From the NCBI RefSeq assembly GCF_027857615.1, contig NZ_JAQIFT010000056.1:1-18434 (forward strand): a DNA stretch of 18,434 nt, in the 5' to 3' direction. Position numbers and translations under genes: made by a program. The notes under the pieces were generated by a model. That model ran no database searches. It was not told the DNA's origin and saw nothing but the letters and a program-made list of their open reading frames with translations. Below are positions 7,578-14,693 of the stretch, piece after piece (positions within the stretch are counted from its first letter, which is position 1; each line of letters opens with the position of its first letter). Origin of the DNA: Holtiella tumoricola. Lineage in GTDB: Bacteria > Bacillota > Clostridia > Lachnospirales > Cellulosilyticaceae.

Positions 7578-8903
7578 ATGTTAAAAGAATTTTTTAAATA
7601 CGCGATTCCCTCAGCCCTTGCTATGTTTATATCATCCCTTTACACAGTTATTGATGGTATTTTTGTAGGTCAGGGTGTAGGGGACATGGCGCTAGCAGCC
7701 ATTAATATTGTTTTACCTTTTACAGTTATGTTATTTGGTCTTGCATCAATGTTTGCTATAGGTGGAGGATCACAAGTTTCTAAATATATTGGGGCAGGAG
7801 AAAGTGATAAAGCAGTTAATATTTTTAGACAAGTATTTAAGTTCTTGCTTATCCTAAGCGGAATTATTAGTTTAATTTGTATTATTTTTACTGAACAGAT
7901 TGTAAGCCTATTAGGTGCAACAGAAGGATTAAAAGGTCTTGCAGTAGAATATTTAAGATTTTATGCTATCTTTTGTATTCCAAACTTAATTGGGATTGTA
8001 CTAAGTAGTTTTGTTAGAAATGATGGTAGACCAAAACTTGCAATGATCTCAACCATATTAGGTGCCATTACAAATATTATTTTAGATTATCTATTTATCT
8101 TTGAATTTGGATTTGGAATCAAAGGTGCAGCTATTGCAACAGGGCTTGGGCAGATTATAACTGTTGCGGTGCTTATCCCTCACTTTATTCAAAGAAAAGG
8201 TTATTTATCCTTTGGAAATGTGAAGCTTAATTTTGAAGAACTTAAAACTTTTTCAAAAATTGGTTTTCCATCTTTCTTTGCACAAGCAAGTTATTCGGTG
8301 ATTGTTCTGATTCATAATGTTATGCTAGTGAAATTTATAGGTGAAGCAGGTATTTCTGCTTATAGTATTATTAACTACATTACAACCAATACGTATATGG
8401 TACTTTATGGTTTAACACTCGGTGCTCAGCCGTTGATTAGCTATAATTATGGGAAAAAAGACGGTAAGCGTATGTTAGGCTTTTATAAGATTACAAGTGT
8501 CACAGCAACAGTAGTCAGTGTGGCGTTTATATTTATTAGTTTTGTCTTTGGACCAACATTGATAGGTATATTTACAAGTGATCCACAAATTGCTAGCCTT
8601 GCTTATTTAGCATTACGTATCGCAAGTTTTAGTTATCTTGCAGTAGGGATTAACTTAAATACACTTGTATATTTCCAAGCATTAGAAAAACCAAAATATT
8701 CGAATTTAAGTTGTGTATTAAGATCTATTATCTATTTGCCACTTGCTTTAATTGTGCTTTGTACTATTTTTGGAGCCAACGGTATTTGGGCAGGGACAAT
8801 TGTATCAGAAGTTCTAACACTCATTACTATTAGTATTTTAGCAAATGTTAAAGGGTCAACTCATGCGGTGTTAAGAGTAGATCAAGTCCAAGTAGAAATA
8901 TAA
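7578..8903 (+). CDS. MATE-family multidrug efflux pump (MepA-like)
   Basis: A 441-residue polytopic membrane protein with the 12 hydrophobic segments of MATE transporters, which export cationic drugs and dyes using a Na+ or H+ gradient. Two six-helix halves are evident: the first opens KYAIPSALAMFISSLYTVIDGIFVGQ (with the family-typical DGIFVGQ), the second KIGFPSFFAQASYSVIVLIHN. GGGSQVSKYIGAGE (about 63-76) is the conserved cytoplasmic loop after helix 2. The N-terminal style is closest to the MepA branch. The start has GGAGG (about 7566-7571) upstream. The MerR-type promoter directly ahead implies drug-inducible expression, and a strong terminator follows. Substrate cannot be read from the sequence. 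Confidence 0.9.
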   Translation: MLKEFFKYAIPSALAMFISSLYTVIDGIFVGQGVGDMALAAINIVLPFTVMLFGLASMFAIGGGSQVSKYIGAGESDKAVNIFRQVFKFLLILSGIISLICIIFTEQIVSLLGATEGLKGLAVEYLRFYAIFCIPNLIGIVLSSFVRNDGRPKLAMISTILGAITNIILDYLFIFEFGFGIKGAAIATGLGQIITVAVLIPHFIQRKGYLSFGNVKLNFEELKTFSKIGFPSFFAQASYSVIVLIHNVMLVKFIGEAGISAYSIINYITTNTYMVLYGLTLGAQPLISYNYGKKDGKRMLGFYKITSVTATVVSVAFIFISFVFGPTLIGIFTSDPQIASLAYLALRIASFSYLAVGINLNTLVYFQALEKPKYSNLSCVLRSIIYLPLALIVLCTIFGANGIWAGTIVSEVLTLITISILANVKGSTHAVLRVDQVQVEI

Positions 8904-8904
8904 T

Positions 8905-8948
8905 AAAAATGGTGAACATTTCAAAGTAGAAATGCTCACCATTTTTTT
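8905..8948 (+). terminator. Rho-independent terminator after MATE gene
   Basis: AAAAATGGTGA and CATTTC on the left arm pair with GAAATG and TCACCATTTTT on the right arm around a six-base loop, with a single A/C mismatch. Seven T follow. The hairpin begins two bases after the stop codon. The A-rich left flank also makes it plausible in the other direction. Confidence 0.92.
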
Positions 8949-9086
8949 ATTACAAAAGTTAGTAAAAAATAAACAAAAATAAAGTTAAAAATTAGGTTAT
9001 TAATTTCAAAAAATAGCATTGTAATATTATGAAGATTGAGTTACATTTATGTAGATTACTAAACTTAAACATAATAGAGGTGCAAG

Positions 9087-11678
9087 ATGGTTCAATATCC
9101 GTTTCAAAATCCAAATCTTGATATTGAGGAGAGAATTAGTGACTTAATTTCAAGAATGACCTTAGAAGAAAAAGTAAGACAATTAGACATTTATTCATGG
9201 AATGAATTTAAAGAAGATGATGGACAGTTTGATTTCGAAAAGTTTATCAACGTTTCAGGCAAAGAAGGGATTGGATGTTTACAAAATAGATATTCAAGTG
9301 CTGAGGATAACAATAGAATTCAAAAAGAATATTTAGAAGAGGCAAGATTGCCTATTCCTATTCTATTTAGTGAAGAAGCGTTACATGGGCTAATCTGGCC
9401 TGAGTGTACAGTTTTTCCACAACAAATTGCATTAGCATCAACCTTTGATGCAGAACTTGGTTTCAAACAAGGTAAAGCGATTGCAAGAGAATGTAGAAGC
9501 TTAGGGATTCATGAGACTTGGTCACCAGTACTTGATCTTGCAAGAGATCCTAGATGGGGACGTGTTGAAGAAGCTTATGGGGAGGATACTTATCTTGCTT
9601 CTCGTTTTGCAGAAGAAATGGTAAAAGGTTTACAAGGTGATGATTTAACGCGTAATGATACCATTGTTGCAGAGGTGAAACACTTCTCAGGGTATGGGGC
9701 GCCAACAGGGGGACTTAACTGTGCACCAGCTATGATGGGTAAACATGAGCATGAGTTTTATTGTTTACCAGTTTTTGAAGCAGCCTTTAATGCAGGAGCA
9801 CTCAATGCAATGTGTTCTTATAACTCTATAGATGGTATTCCAGTTGCTGGGGACCGTAAGTTATTAACAGATAAGCTACGTGGTGAACTCGGTATGCGAG
9901 GCTTTGTACGTGCAGATATGACTGCTATTATTATGTTACATAGATGCCACTATGTTGTAGAAAGTCAAAGAGAAGCCATTAAAATGGCGATTGAAGCAGG
10001 CGTAGATATGCAACTCTATGATTTCCCACATGATGTTTACCAAGGACATTTAGCGGATATGGTGAAATGTGGTGAATTAGAAGAAGCTGTTGTTGACTTA
10101 TCTGTAAGACGTGTCCTTCGTGTTAAGTTTATGTTAGGCCTCTTTGAAAATCCATTTGTAGATGAAAGCTTAAATAAACAAGTGGTACACTGTGAAGAAC
10201 ATGTGGCACTTGCGAAAGAAGTAGCAGAAAAAGCAATTTGTCTCCTTAAAAATAATCAAGGACTTCTACCACTAAAAAAAGATACAAAATGTATTGCAGT
10301 AGTAGGGCCAAGTGCTGCGACACCAAGATTTGGTGACTATAGTGCACCAGCTGAAACATGTAAAGATGCAGTGACTTTATTAGATGGGATTCGTCAAGCA
10401 GTATCAGAAGAGACAGAAATCCTTTATGCAAAAGGATGTGAAATCTTAGAAAATGAAGTTATGGTGATTCCGTCTAAATGGCTAAGAAGCCAAGATGGTA
10501 AAGAAGGCTTAACAGGTGAATACTTCAATGGTCAAGACTTTGAAGGGGAGGCAGTTGTAACACGTGTAGACTCACAAGTTAACTTTAACTGGATCTATAC
10601 AAAGCCAGGTGAAGGGATTAATGCAGATAGCTTTGGGGTAAGATGGACTGGAACACTTGTACCAGAAGAAACCTTTGAAGGCTGTATTGGATTAAGTAGT
10701 ATGGATAGCATGCGTCTATGGATTGATGGGGAAATGCTCGTTGATGGCTGGGGAGATAAACAAGCTACCCAAATGCAACCATTCCAATTTGAAAAGGGCA
10801 AAGAATATGCTGTTAAAATTGAATTTATAAATGACCAAAGAGGGGTGCGTGTAATCTTTGGCTACAATACAGGTAACTTAGATATGGAACAAGCACTTGC
10901 TATTAGTAAACAAGCGGATGTGGTGATTGTAGCTGTAGGAGATAGTGAAGAAACTTGTGGCGAGAACTTAGATCGTGCAGACCTTAACTTACCAGGCAGA
11001 CAAGGAGAGCTTGTACGTAAAATTTACGAAACAGGTACCCCTGTTGTTCTTGTATTACAAAACGGACGCCCACTTTCTATTACTTGGGAGCAAGAACACA
11101 TACCTGCTATCGTAGAAGCATGGCATGTAGGTGAGCAAGGTGGACATGCTATTGCTGGTGTATTATTTGGGGATGTTAATCCAGGAGGACGTTTACCAAT
11201 TTCTTTCCCTAAATCAGTAGGTCAAATTCCTGTGCACTACAATAGACGTCCATTTGGTGCAACAAAATATGTAGAGATGGATTGGAATCCACTGTATCCA
11301 TTTGGTTATGGCTTAAGCTATACAAAGTTTGAATATAGTAACCTTAAGCTTTCAGCTGAAGAAATAAAAGCAGATGAAACAGTTAAAGTATCTATTGATG
11401 TAACCAATGTAGGGGATTGCTACGGCGAGGATGTGCCTCAACTTTACATTCATGATGCAGTAAGTAGTGTGGTTAGACCATACAAAGAACTTGCTGGATT
11501 TGAAAGAGTAGGTCTTGCACCAGGAGAAACAAAAACAGTAACCTTTGAATTAGGAGAAAGACAATTGCGTGTCCTTAATCCGGATTTCAAATGGGTTGTT
11601 GAAAAAGGAAAATTTGAAGTCATGGTAGGGCCAAATGCTATGGATTTACCATTCACAACACAATTTAGAGTAAAATAA
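9087..11678 (+). CDS. GH3 glycoside hydrolase (beta-glucosidase/xylosidase type) with PA14 insert
   Basis: An 863-residue enzyme without a signal peptide, so cytoplasmic, probably cleaving imported oligosaccharides or glycosides from the non-reducing end. Order: TIM-barrel (about 1-345, with SPVLDLARDPRWGRVEEAYGED split over 145-166 and KHFSGYG at 198-204), alpha/beta sandwich interrupted by a PA14 domain (about 475-593, LTGEYFNG to VIFGY), then a fibronectin-III-like domain (about 760-863). The predicted nucleophile is D277 in GFVRADMT. A candidate acid/base is E626 in CGENLDRADLNLPG, matching the E-x-x-DR...LPG motif of the family. PA14 inserts shape substrate entry in homologues such as yeast KmBglI. 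The true substrate is unresolved. AGAGGTG precedes the ATG. No neighbouring sugar transporter is present. Confidence 0.92.
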   Translation: MVQYPFQNPNLDIEERISDLISRMTLEEKVRQLDIYSWNEFKEDDGQFDFEKFINVSGKEGIGCLQNRYSSAEDNNRIQKEYLEEARLPIPILFSEEALHGLIWPECTVFPQQIALASTFDAELGFKQGKAIARECRSLGIHETWSPVLDLARDPRWGRVEEAYGEDTYLASRFAEEMVKGLQGDDLTRNDTIVAEVKHFSGYGAPTGGLNCAPAMMGKHEHEFYCLPVFEAAFNAGALNAMCSYNSIDGIPVAGDRKLLTDKLRGELGMRGFVRADMTAIIMLHRCHYVVESQREAIKMAIEAGVDMQLYDFPHDVYQGHLADMVKCGELEEAVVDLSVRRVLRVKFMLGLFENPFVDESLNKQVVHCEEHVALAKEVAEKAICLLKNNQGLLPLKKDTKCIAVVGPSAATPRFGDYSAPAETCKDAVTLLDGIRQAVSEETEILYAKGCEILENEVMVIPSKWLRSQDGKEGLTGEYFNGQDFEGEAVVTRVDSQVNFNWIYTKPGEGINADSFGVRWTGTLVPEETFEGCIGLSSMDSMRLWIDGEMLVDGWGDKQATQMQPFQFEKGKEYAVKIEFINDQRGVRVIFGYNTGNLDMEQALAISKQADVVIVAVGDSEETCGENLDRADLNLPGRQGELVRKIYETGTPVVLVLQNGRPLSITWEQEHIPAIVEAWHVGEQGGHAIAGVLFGDVNPGGRLPISFPKSVGQIPVHYNRRPFGATKYVEMDWNPLYPFGYGLSYTKFEYSNLKLSAEEIKADETVKVSIDVTNVGDCYGEDVPQLYIHDAVSSVVRPYKELAGFERVGLAPGETKTVTFELGERQLRVLNPDFKWVVEKGKFEVMVGPNAMDLPFTTQFRVK

Positions 11679-11683
11679 ATGAT

Positions 11684-11718
11684 AAAAGGAGCTGTAGCAT
11701 TATAGGCAGCTCCTTTTG
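11684..11718 (+). terminator. Rho-independent terminator after GH3 gene
   Basis: AAAAGGAGCTG (11684-11694) pairs perfectly with CAGCTCCTTTT (11707-11717) around a 12-base loop, starting five bases after the stop codon. It isolates the GH3 gene from the downstream regulator. The following 11719-11890 contains no promoter I would defend. Confidence 0.88.
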
Positions 11719-11890
11719 TATGTCGACAATTATATGAGCGAAGTCTTTAATGGTGAAGGTTTTTAGGTAGTTTTAAGATATCACTTAGTAAAAGTATATA
11801 GATTATAAAATGGTGCGTTTTGTGTAGGGCTATTCATAGCTTAGAAAAGACGATAAAATAGAAGAGATTAGTTAAGGAGGAACGAAAGAC

Positions 11891-12709
11891 ATGGATAGGC
11901 GATTTTCGATTGGAGAGGTGTCAAAACTTCACAATGTGTCCGTACAAACCCTTAGACATTATGATAAAATAGGCTTATTAAAGCCTGGCTATGTCAATGA
12001 AAGTAGTAAGTACCGTTATTATTCGGTGAAGCATTTTATTATGCTAGATTTTATTAAGCAATGTAAAGCCATGGGATTAACTTTGGAAGAAATTAAAGTA
12101 TTAGTCGATCATCATACGTCTGTTGATGCCATATTAGAGATTCTTACCAAACAAAAAGAAATGGTTCAAGAAAAGATACAAGAATTAGAACGTATAGAAA
12201 AACATATTCAAATTCTAGAAGGAAAGATTCAATCTACTCTAGACGAAGGCATTGGTAAAGTGTTTATAAAGCAATGTCCTACAAGACATTTTATTAAATA
12301 TAACAATACCAAACGTTATACAGAAGAGTTTGAGATTAAGTTAAGTGAGACGTTAAGAGATATTGATAAGAAGTATGGAACCTTTTATAGAGAATTGGCT
12401 TTTGCTACTTCCTATGAGCGCTTTAAAAAGGATAAACAGCTTACTTATGACCACATGATGATAGGATGTGGAGAAAATTATGATGAGGTAAAAGGTGAAA
12501 AGGTTATCTTACCAGAAGGTCATTACCTTACGCTAAACTTTGATGATGACTTTAAACATACCACACCTTATTATGAGCAATTAATGCAATACATTGAGTT
12601 GAATCATTTAAAAGTAGGCGATACTTTTTGCGAAAGCTATATGATTACGCGAATTGATTTAAGTAATAAAGAAAAAGCATTAGGTCAAATTCAAATACAG
12701 GTCCTATAA
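11891..12709 (+). CDS. MerR-family transcriptional regulator, BmrR-like
   Basis: A 272-residue regulator. Residues 1-75 form the winged-helix domain: RRFSIGEVSKLHNVSVQTLR, then HYDKIGLLKP and YRYYSVKHF. Residues about 78-118 are the dimerising coiled coil (KQKEMVQEKIQELERIEKHI). Residues about 120-272 form a GyrI-like effector domain with the typical ILPEGHYLTLNF strand, as in BmrR, which senses lipophilic drugs. Such proteins sit at promoters with 19-bp spacers and activate when ligand binds. A promoter of exactly that type precedes the MATE gene at 7578, which makes that pump a likely target (inference; the genes are 3 kb apart with GH3 between). AAGGAGG (11875-11881) is a near-perfect ribosome binding site. 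No such dyad is visible at its own promoter. Confidence 0.9.
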   Translation: MDRRFSIGEVSKLHNVSVQTLRHYDKIGLLKPGYVNESSKYRYYSVKHFIMLDFIKQCKAMGLTLEEIKVLVDHHTSVDAILEILTKQKEMVQEKIQELERIEKHIQILEGKIQSTLDEGIGKVFIKQCPTRHFIKYNNTKRYTEEFEIKLSETLRDIDKKYGTFYRELAFATSYERFKKDKQLTYDHMMIGCGENYDEVKGEKVILPEGHYLTLNFDDDFKHTTPYYEQLMQYIELNHLKVGDTFCESYMITRIDLSNKEKALGQIQIQVL

Positions 12710-12713
12710 GTGT

Positions 12714-12760
12714 AAAAAGGTGACACGGAAAATTTACGTCCGTGACACCTTTTATTTATT
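12714..12760 (+). terminator. Bidirectional terminator between merR-like gene and ABC-F gene
   Basis: AAAAGGTG and CACGGA on the left pair with TCCGTG and CACCTTTT on the right, with a single A/A mismatch and a nine-base loop. T-rich sequence follows on the plus strand (TTTTATTTATTTT), and the flanking A run gives T on the minus strand. It begins a few bases after the MerR stop and ends just before the natural end of the convergent ABC-F gene (12766), so it can serve both. Confidence 0.88.
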
Positions 12761-12765
12761 TTAAA

Positions 12766-12858
12766 TTAGCCTATGGCGATAATCTTGGTAGCAATTTGCT
12801 GGGTAAATGATTCATCATGCTCTACAAAGATGAGTGTAGGCTGATAGGTTAAAAGTAA
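12766..12858 (-). pseudogene. Detached 3' end of the ABC-F gene beyond an in-frame stop
   Basis: Directly after the TAA at 12859-12861, the same reading frame stays open for 30 codons: LLLTYQPTLIFVEHDESF, then TQQIATKIIAIG, and a natural TAA at 12766-12768. This is the expected C-terminus of an Lsa-type ABC-F protein, including the H-loop (switch) histidine of the second ATPase domain in FVEHD (H480 in full-length numbering). No ribosome binding site or start codon would express it alone. With it, the gene would encode 496 residues, the usual family length. Confidence 0.88.
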
Positions 12859-14256
12859 TTATTCGATTTGAATACGAGAAAAGATATCAATAAAGTTAAG
12901 AGGTTCATCCCAAATATAAAGATGAGCTCTTTCGGAAAGACTTTTGGCAATAAGAACTTTCTTCTTTTGTCCTTCACTGAAGCTTGCTATATCTTTTTCA
13001 AATTGTACACGGGCAAAATCAAGTTTGCGCAAGATGGATTTAAAAAGGGTTTCGTCGATGTTGCAGTCTCTGGCATAATCAGATAAATTACCTTTCAGAT
13101 GAGACGTGTCTTGTGAGATATAGGAAATTTTGAGACCACTTGCTTTGTTAAAAGTACCAGTGTAGTCAATGTACTCACCAAGAATAAACTTTAGTACACT
13201 TGATTTACCACAGCCATTTTTGCCTTGTAAGCATATACGATCACCGGTAGAGACTTCAAAGCGTACTTTTTCACAGACTACTTTAGTATCATAAGAAAGG
13301 CTAACATCTAAGAGCCTTAAAAGTTGAGTGGTGTAAAAAGGCAAAGTGAGTAGCTTGAGACTCTCAGTGGATTCAATGTTTTTGAGTAAGCTTGACTTTT
13401 CCTCTATGGCACTTTGTTGCCTACGTTCTAAATTTTTGCGGCGTTGTTGCATACGTCTAGATTTTTCACCCACATAGCAGCGGTGGTCTATAGATTTCTC
13501 ATCAGAATTTTTACCCATACCAATTTTGCTAGACTCAACTTTGTCTGCCCAACGGGCTGTTTGTTTAGCAGCCGCAGTAAGACGTTTAATATCTTTTTTT
13601 AGACGCTCATTTTCTGCAAGCTCAAATTGATCTTGGAGCGTTTTGTTGTGATACCATGAGGAAAAATTGCCTTTTTGAATCTCAATATTTGTCTTATTAA
13701 TGGCAAGCATATGGTCTGTACAGCCATCTAAAAAGGCACGGTCATGAGAAACAAGGATAAAGCCCTTTTTATTATTTAAATAGTTACAGACCACATGTCT
13801 AGATGTCACATCTAGATGATTTGTAGGTTCATCAATAAGTAAAAAGTGATGTTCTCTAAGGAACAAAACAGCAAGTAAGACTTTGGTTTGCTCACCTTGT
13901 GAAAGGGTGTTAAAAGGACGATAAAGGACATCTTCATCGACTTGGAGTAAATTCAGCTCTTTTTTGATTTCCCAATAAGCGCAATCAGGATGTAAGTCTT
14001 CAATAATTTCCATAGTCATTAAAGTCTTGTCATCCACTTGGAAAGGGAAATAGTCAAATTGTACAGTAGCGGAAATCGTTCCTTTATATTCATACTTACC
14101 AAGTAGCAAGTTTAAGAAGGTTGTTTTGCCACGACCATTGCGCCCTGTAAAACCTAGTTTCCAATCCGTATCCATTTGAAAAGAAACATTTTCAAAGATA
14201 TTATCATAAGTGCCTTCGTAGGCAAAGGTTAAATTACATATATTAATTGATGACAT
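12859..14256 (-). CDS. Lsa-type ABC-F ribosomal protection protein, C-terminally truncated
   Basis: ABC-F proteins of this type bind the ribosomal E site and dislodge lincosamides, streptogramins A and pleuromutilins from the peptidyl-transferase centre; they are not transporters. Start ATG 14256 has AAGGAG (14265-14270); an upstream ATG at 14301 lies inside a terminator hairpin and is rejected. The 465-residue product has ATPase domain 1 (Walker A GRNGRGKT 38-45, signature LSQGEQ 118-123, Walker B LLIDEPTNHLD, switch H171), a basic helical interdomain linker (about 200-310) holding the drug-specificity loop, and ATPase domain 2 (Walker A GKNGCGKS 345-352, signature SEGQ 427-430, Walker B LYIWDEP 446-452). 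An in-frame TAA then cuts it before the second switch histidine. Activity of the short form is doubtful unless the stop is suppressed or is a sequencing error. Expression is probably controlled by the upstream attenuator. Confidence 0.88.
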   Translation of the reverse strand: MSSINICNLTFAYEGTYDNIFENVSFQMDTDWKLGFTGRNGRGKTTFLNLLLGKYEYKGTISATVQFDYFPFQVDDKTLMTMEIIEDLHPDCAYWEIKKELNLLQVDEDVLYRPFNTLSQGEQTKVLLAVLFLREHHFLLIDEPTNHLDVTSRHVVCNYLNNKKGFILVSHDRAFLDGCTDHMLAINKTNIEIQKGNFSSWYHNKTLQDQFELAENERLKKDIKRLTAAAKQTARWADKVESSKIGMGKNSDEKSIDHRCYVGEKSRRMQQRRKNLERRQQSAIEEKSSLLKNIESTESLKLLTLPFYTTQLLRLLDVSLSYDTKVVCEKVRFEVSTGDRICLQGKNGCGKSSVLKFILGEYIDYTGTFNKASGLKISYISQDTSHLKGNLSDYARDCNIDETLFKSILRKLDFARVQFEKDIASFSEGQKKKVLIAKSLSERAHLYIWDEPLNFIDIFSRIQIE

Positions 14257-14279
14257 AAAATCAGCTCCTTGTGCAATAA

Positions 14280-14315
14280 AATAAGCCGCAAGAATGTACA
14301 TTCTTACGGCTTATT
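14280..14315 (-). terminator. Attenuator terminator hairpin ahead of the ABC-F gene
   Basis: On the minus strand AATAAGCCG pairs with CGGCTTATT, and inside, across one mismatch, AAGAATGT pairs with ACATTCTT. The 36-base hairpin is followed by TTATTG and, ten bases on, by the ABC-F ribosome binding site. A terminator placed inside a leader, before the gene rather than after one, is the mark of transcription attenuation. Confidence 0.85.
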
Positions 14316-14476
14316 AATAGACAGCAAAGCTCACCCTATCTTTGGGATAGAGAAATGGATGGACTATTAAATAAACAAAAAGAAGAAATGTACTTCCTGC
14401 AAATAAGCATCATAAATAAACGATCTATGCCGCCATTGAAAATTTATTCTGCTTAATATAAGTCTGCAAGAAAGTA

Positions 14477-14485
14477 CTATTTCAT
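14477..14485 (-). CDS. Two-codon leader ORF (Met-Lys-stop)
   Basis: ATG AAA TAG on the minus strand is preceded at five bases by GAGGTG (14491-14496), a ribosome binding site as good as those of real genes nearby. It sits about 28 nt into the predicted transcript. A ribosome at its start codon would physically cover element 1 of the attenuator, so its likely job is as a sensor of ribosome stalling rather than as a source of peptide. A second mini ORF (ATG GCG GCA TAG, near 14433) has no ribosome binding site and is less likely. Confidence 0.6.
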   Translation of the reverse strand: MK

Positions 14486-14519
14486 CTTTTCACCTCAAAT
14501 CTATTAAATATTTAAGAGC

Positions 14520-14548
14520 ATGTTAGCATGACTTATTTTAAATGTCAA
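14520..14548 (-). promoter_or_regulatory. Promoter of the ABC-F attenuation leader
   Basis: On the minus strand a perfect TTGACA (14543-14548) is followed after 17 bp by TAACAT (14520-14525, four of six). Transcription would start near 14513, giving a leader of about 257 nt before the ABC-F ATG. The strong -35 is consistent with constant transcription controlled downstream by attenuation. Confidence 0.7.
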
Positions 14549-14604
14549 GTAGAATAGATACACAATTTTAATAAAGTGTCTAAAATTAAAACGATTAAAA
14601 GGAC

Positions 14605-14633
14605 TTCTTATATGACTTAAAAATCGGTATAAT
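14605..14633 (+). promoter_or_regulatory. Probable promoter of the LysR-family gene
   Basis: A perfect TATAAT (14628-14633) has only a weak TTCTTA (14605-14610) at 17 bp. Transcription would begin near 14640. Between that point and the gene is an AT-rich dyad, TAATATTT (14653-14660) with AAATATTA (14666-14673), which could be a binding site for autoregulation, as LysR proteins often repress themselves; that role is speculative. Confidence 0.45.
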
Positions 14634-14693
14634 AGGGATGTAGAAAAGTTCATAATATTTTAATTAAATATTACATATTAAGAAGGTGAGTAT

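Larger units (their letters stand above)
14257..14513 (-). promoter_or_regulatory. Ribosome-mediated attenuation leader of the ABC-F gene
   Basis: The minus-strand leader holds three competing elements. Element 1, GTACTTTCTTGC (14466-14477), begins at the last base of the two-codon leader ORF stop. Element 2 is GCAGGAAGTACATTTCTT (14383-14400). Element 3, AAGAATGTACATTCTTGC (14288-14305), is the core of the terminator. Elements 1 and 2 pair over about 11 bp with one bulge, reinforced inside by AAGCA/TGCTT and AATAAA/TTTATT (14443-14454 with 14405-14420). That leaves element 3 free to fold the terminator. If a drug-slowed ribosome on the leader ORF covers element 1, element 2 can pair along nearly all of element 3 (17 pairs, two single-base bulges) and prevent termination. 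The pairings are read directly; the mechanism is inferred from known drug-inducible ABC-F and erm leaders. Confidence 0.8.

Noticed and set aside
11770..11785. TTTAAGATAT shared between the MATE promoter and the region upstream of the MerR gene, suggesting autoregulation
   Set aside because: The upstream copy lacks both the -35 and the ACTCTAT dyad, so the shared word is probably coincidence.
12766..12861. Frameshift as the cause of the ABC-F truncation
   Set aside because: The family-like sequence before and after the TAA is in the same frame, so a base substitution (or true stop) is the only explanation needed.
12868..13086. 72-codon plus-strand frame inside the ABC-F gene
   Set aside because: It is antisense to the second ATPase domain, whose motifs are clearly coding on the minus strand.
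14257..14301. Upstream in-frame ATG extending the ABC-F protein by 15 residues
   Set aside because: That ATG lies inside the attenuator hairpin and lacks a ribosome binding site. ATG 14256 has AAGGAG and gives the family-standard N-terminus.
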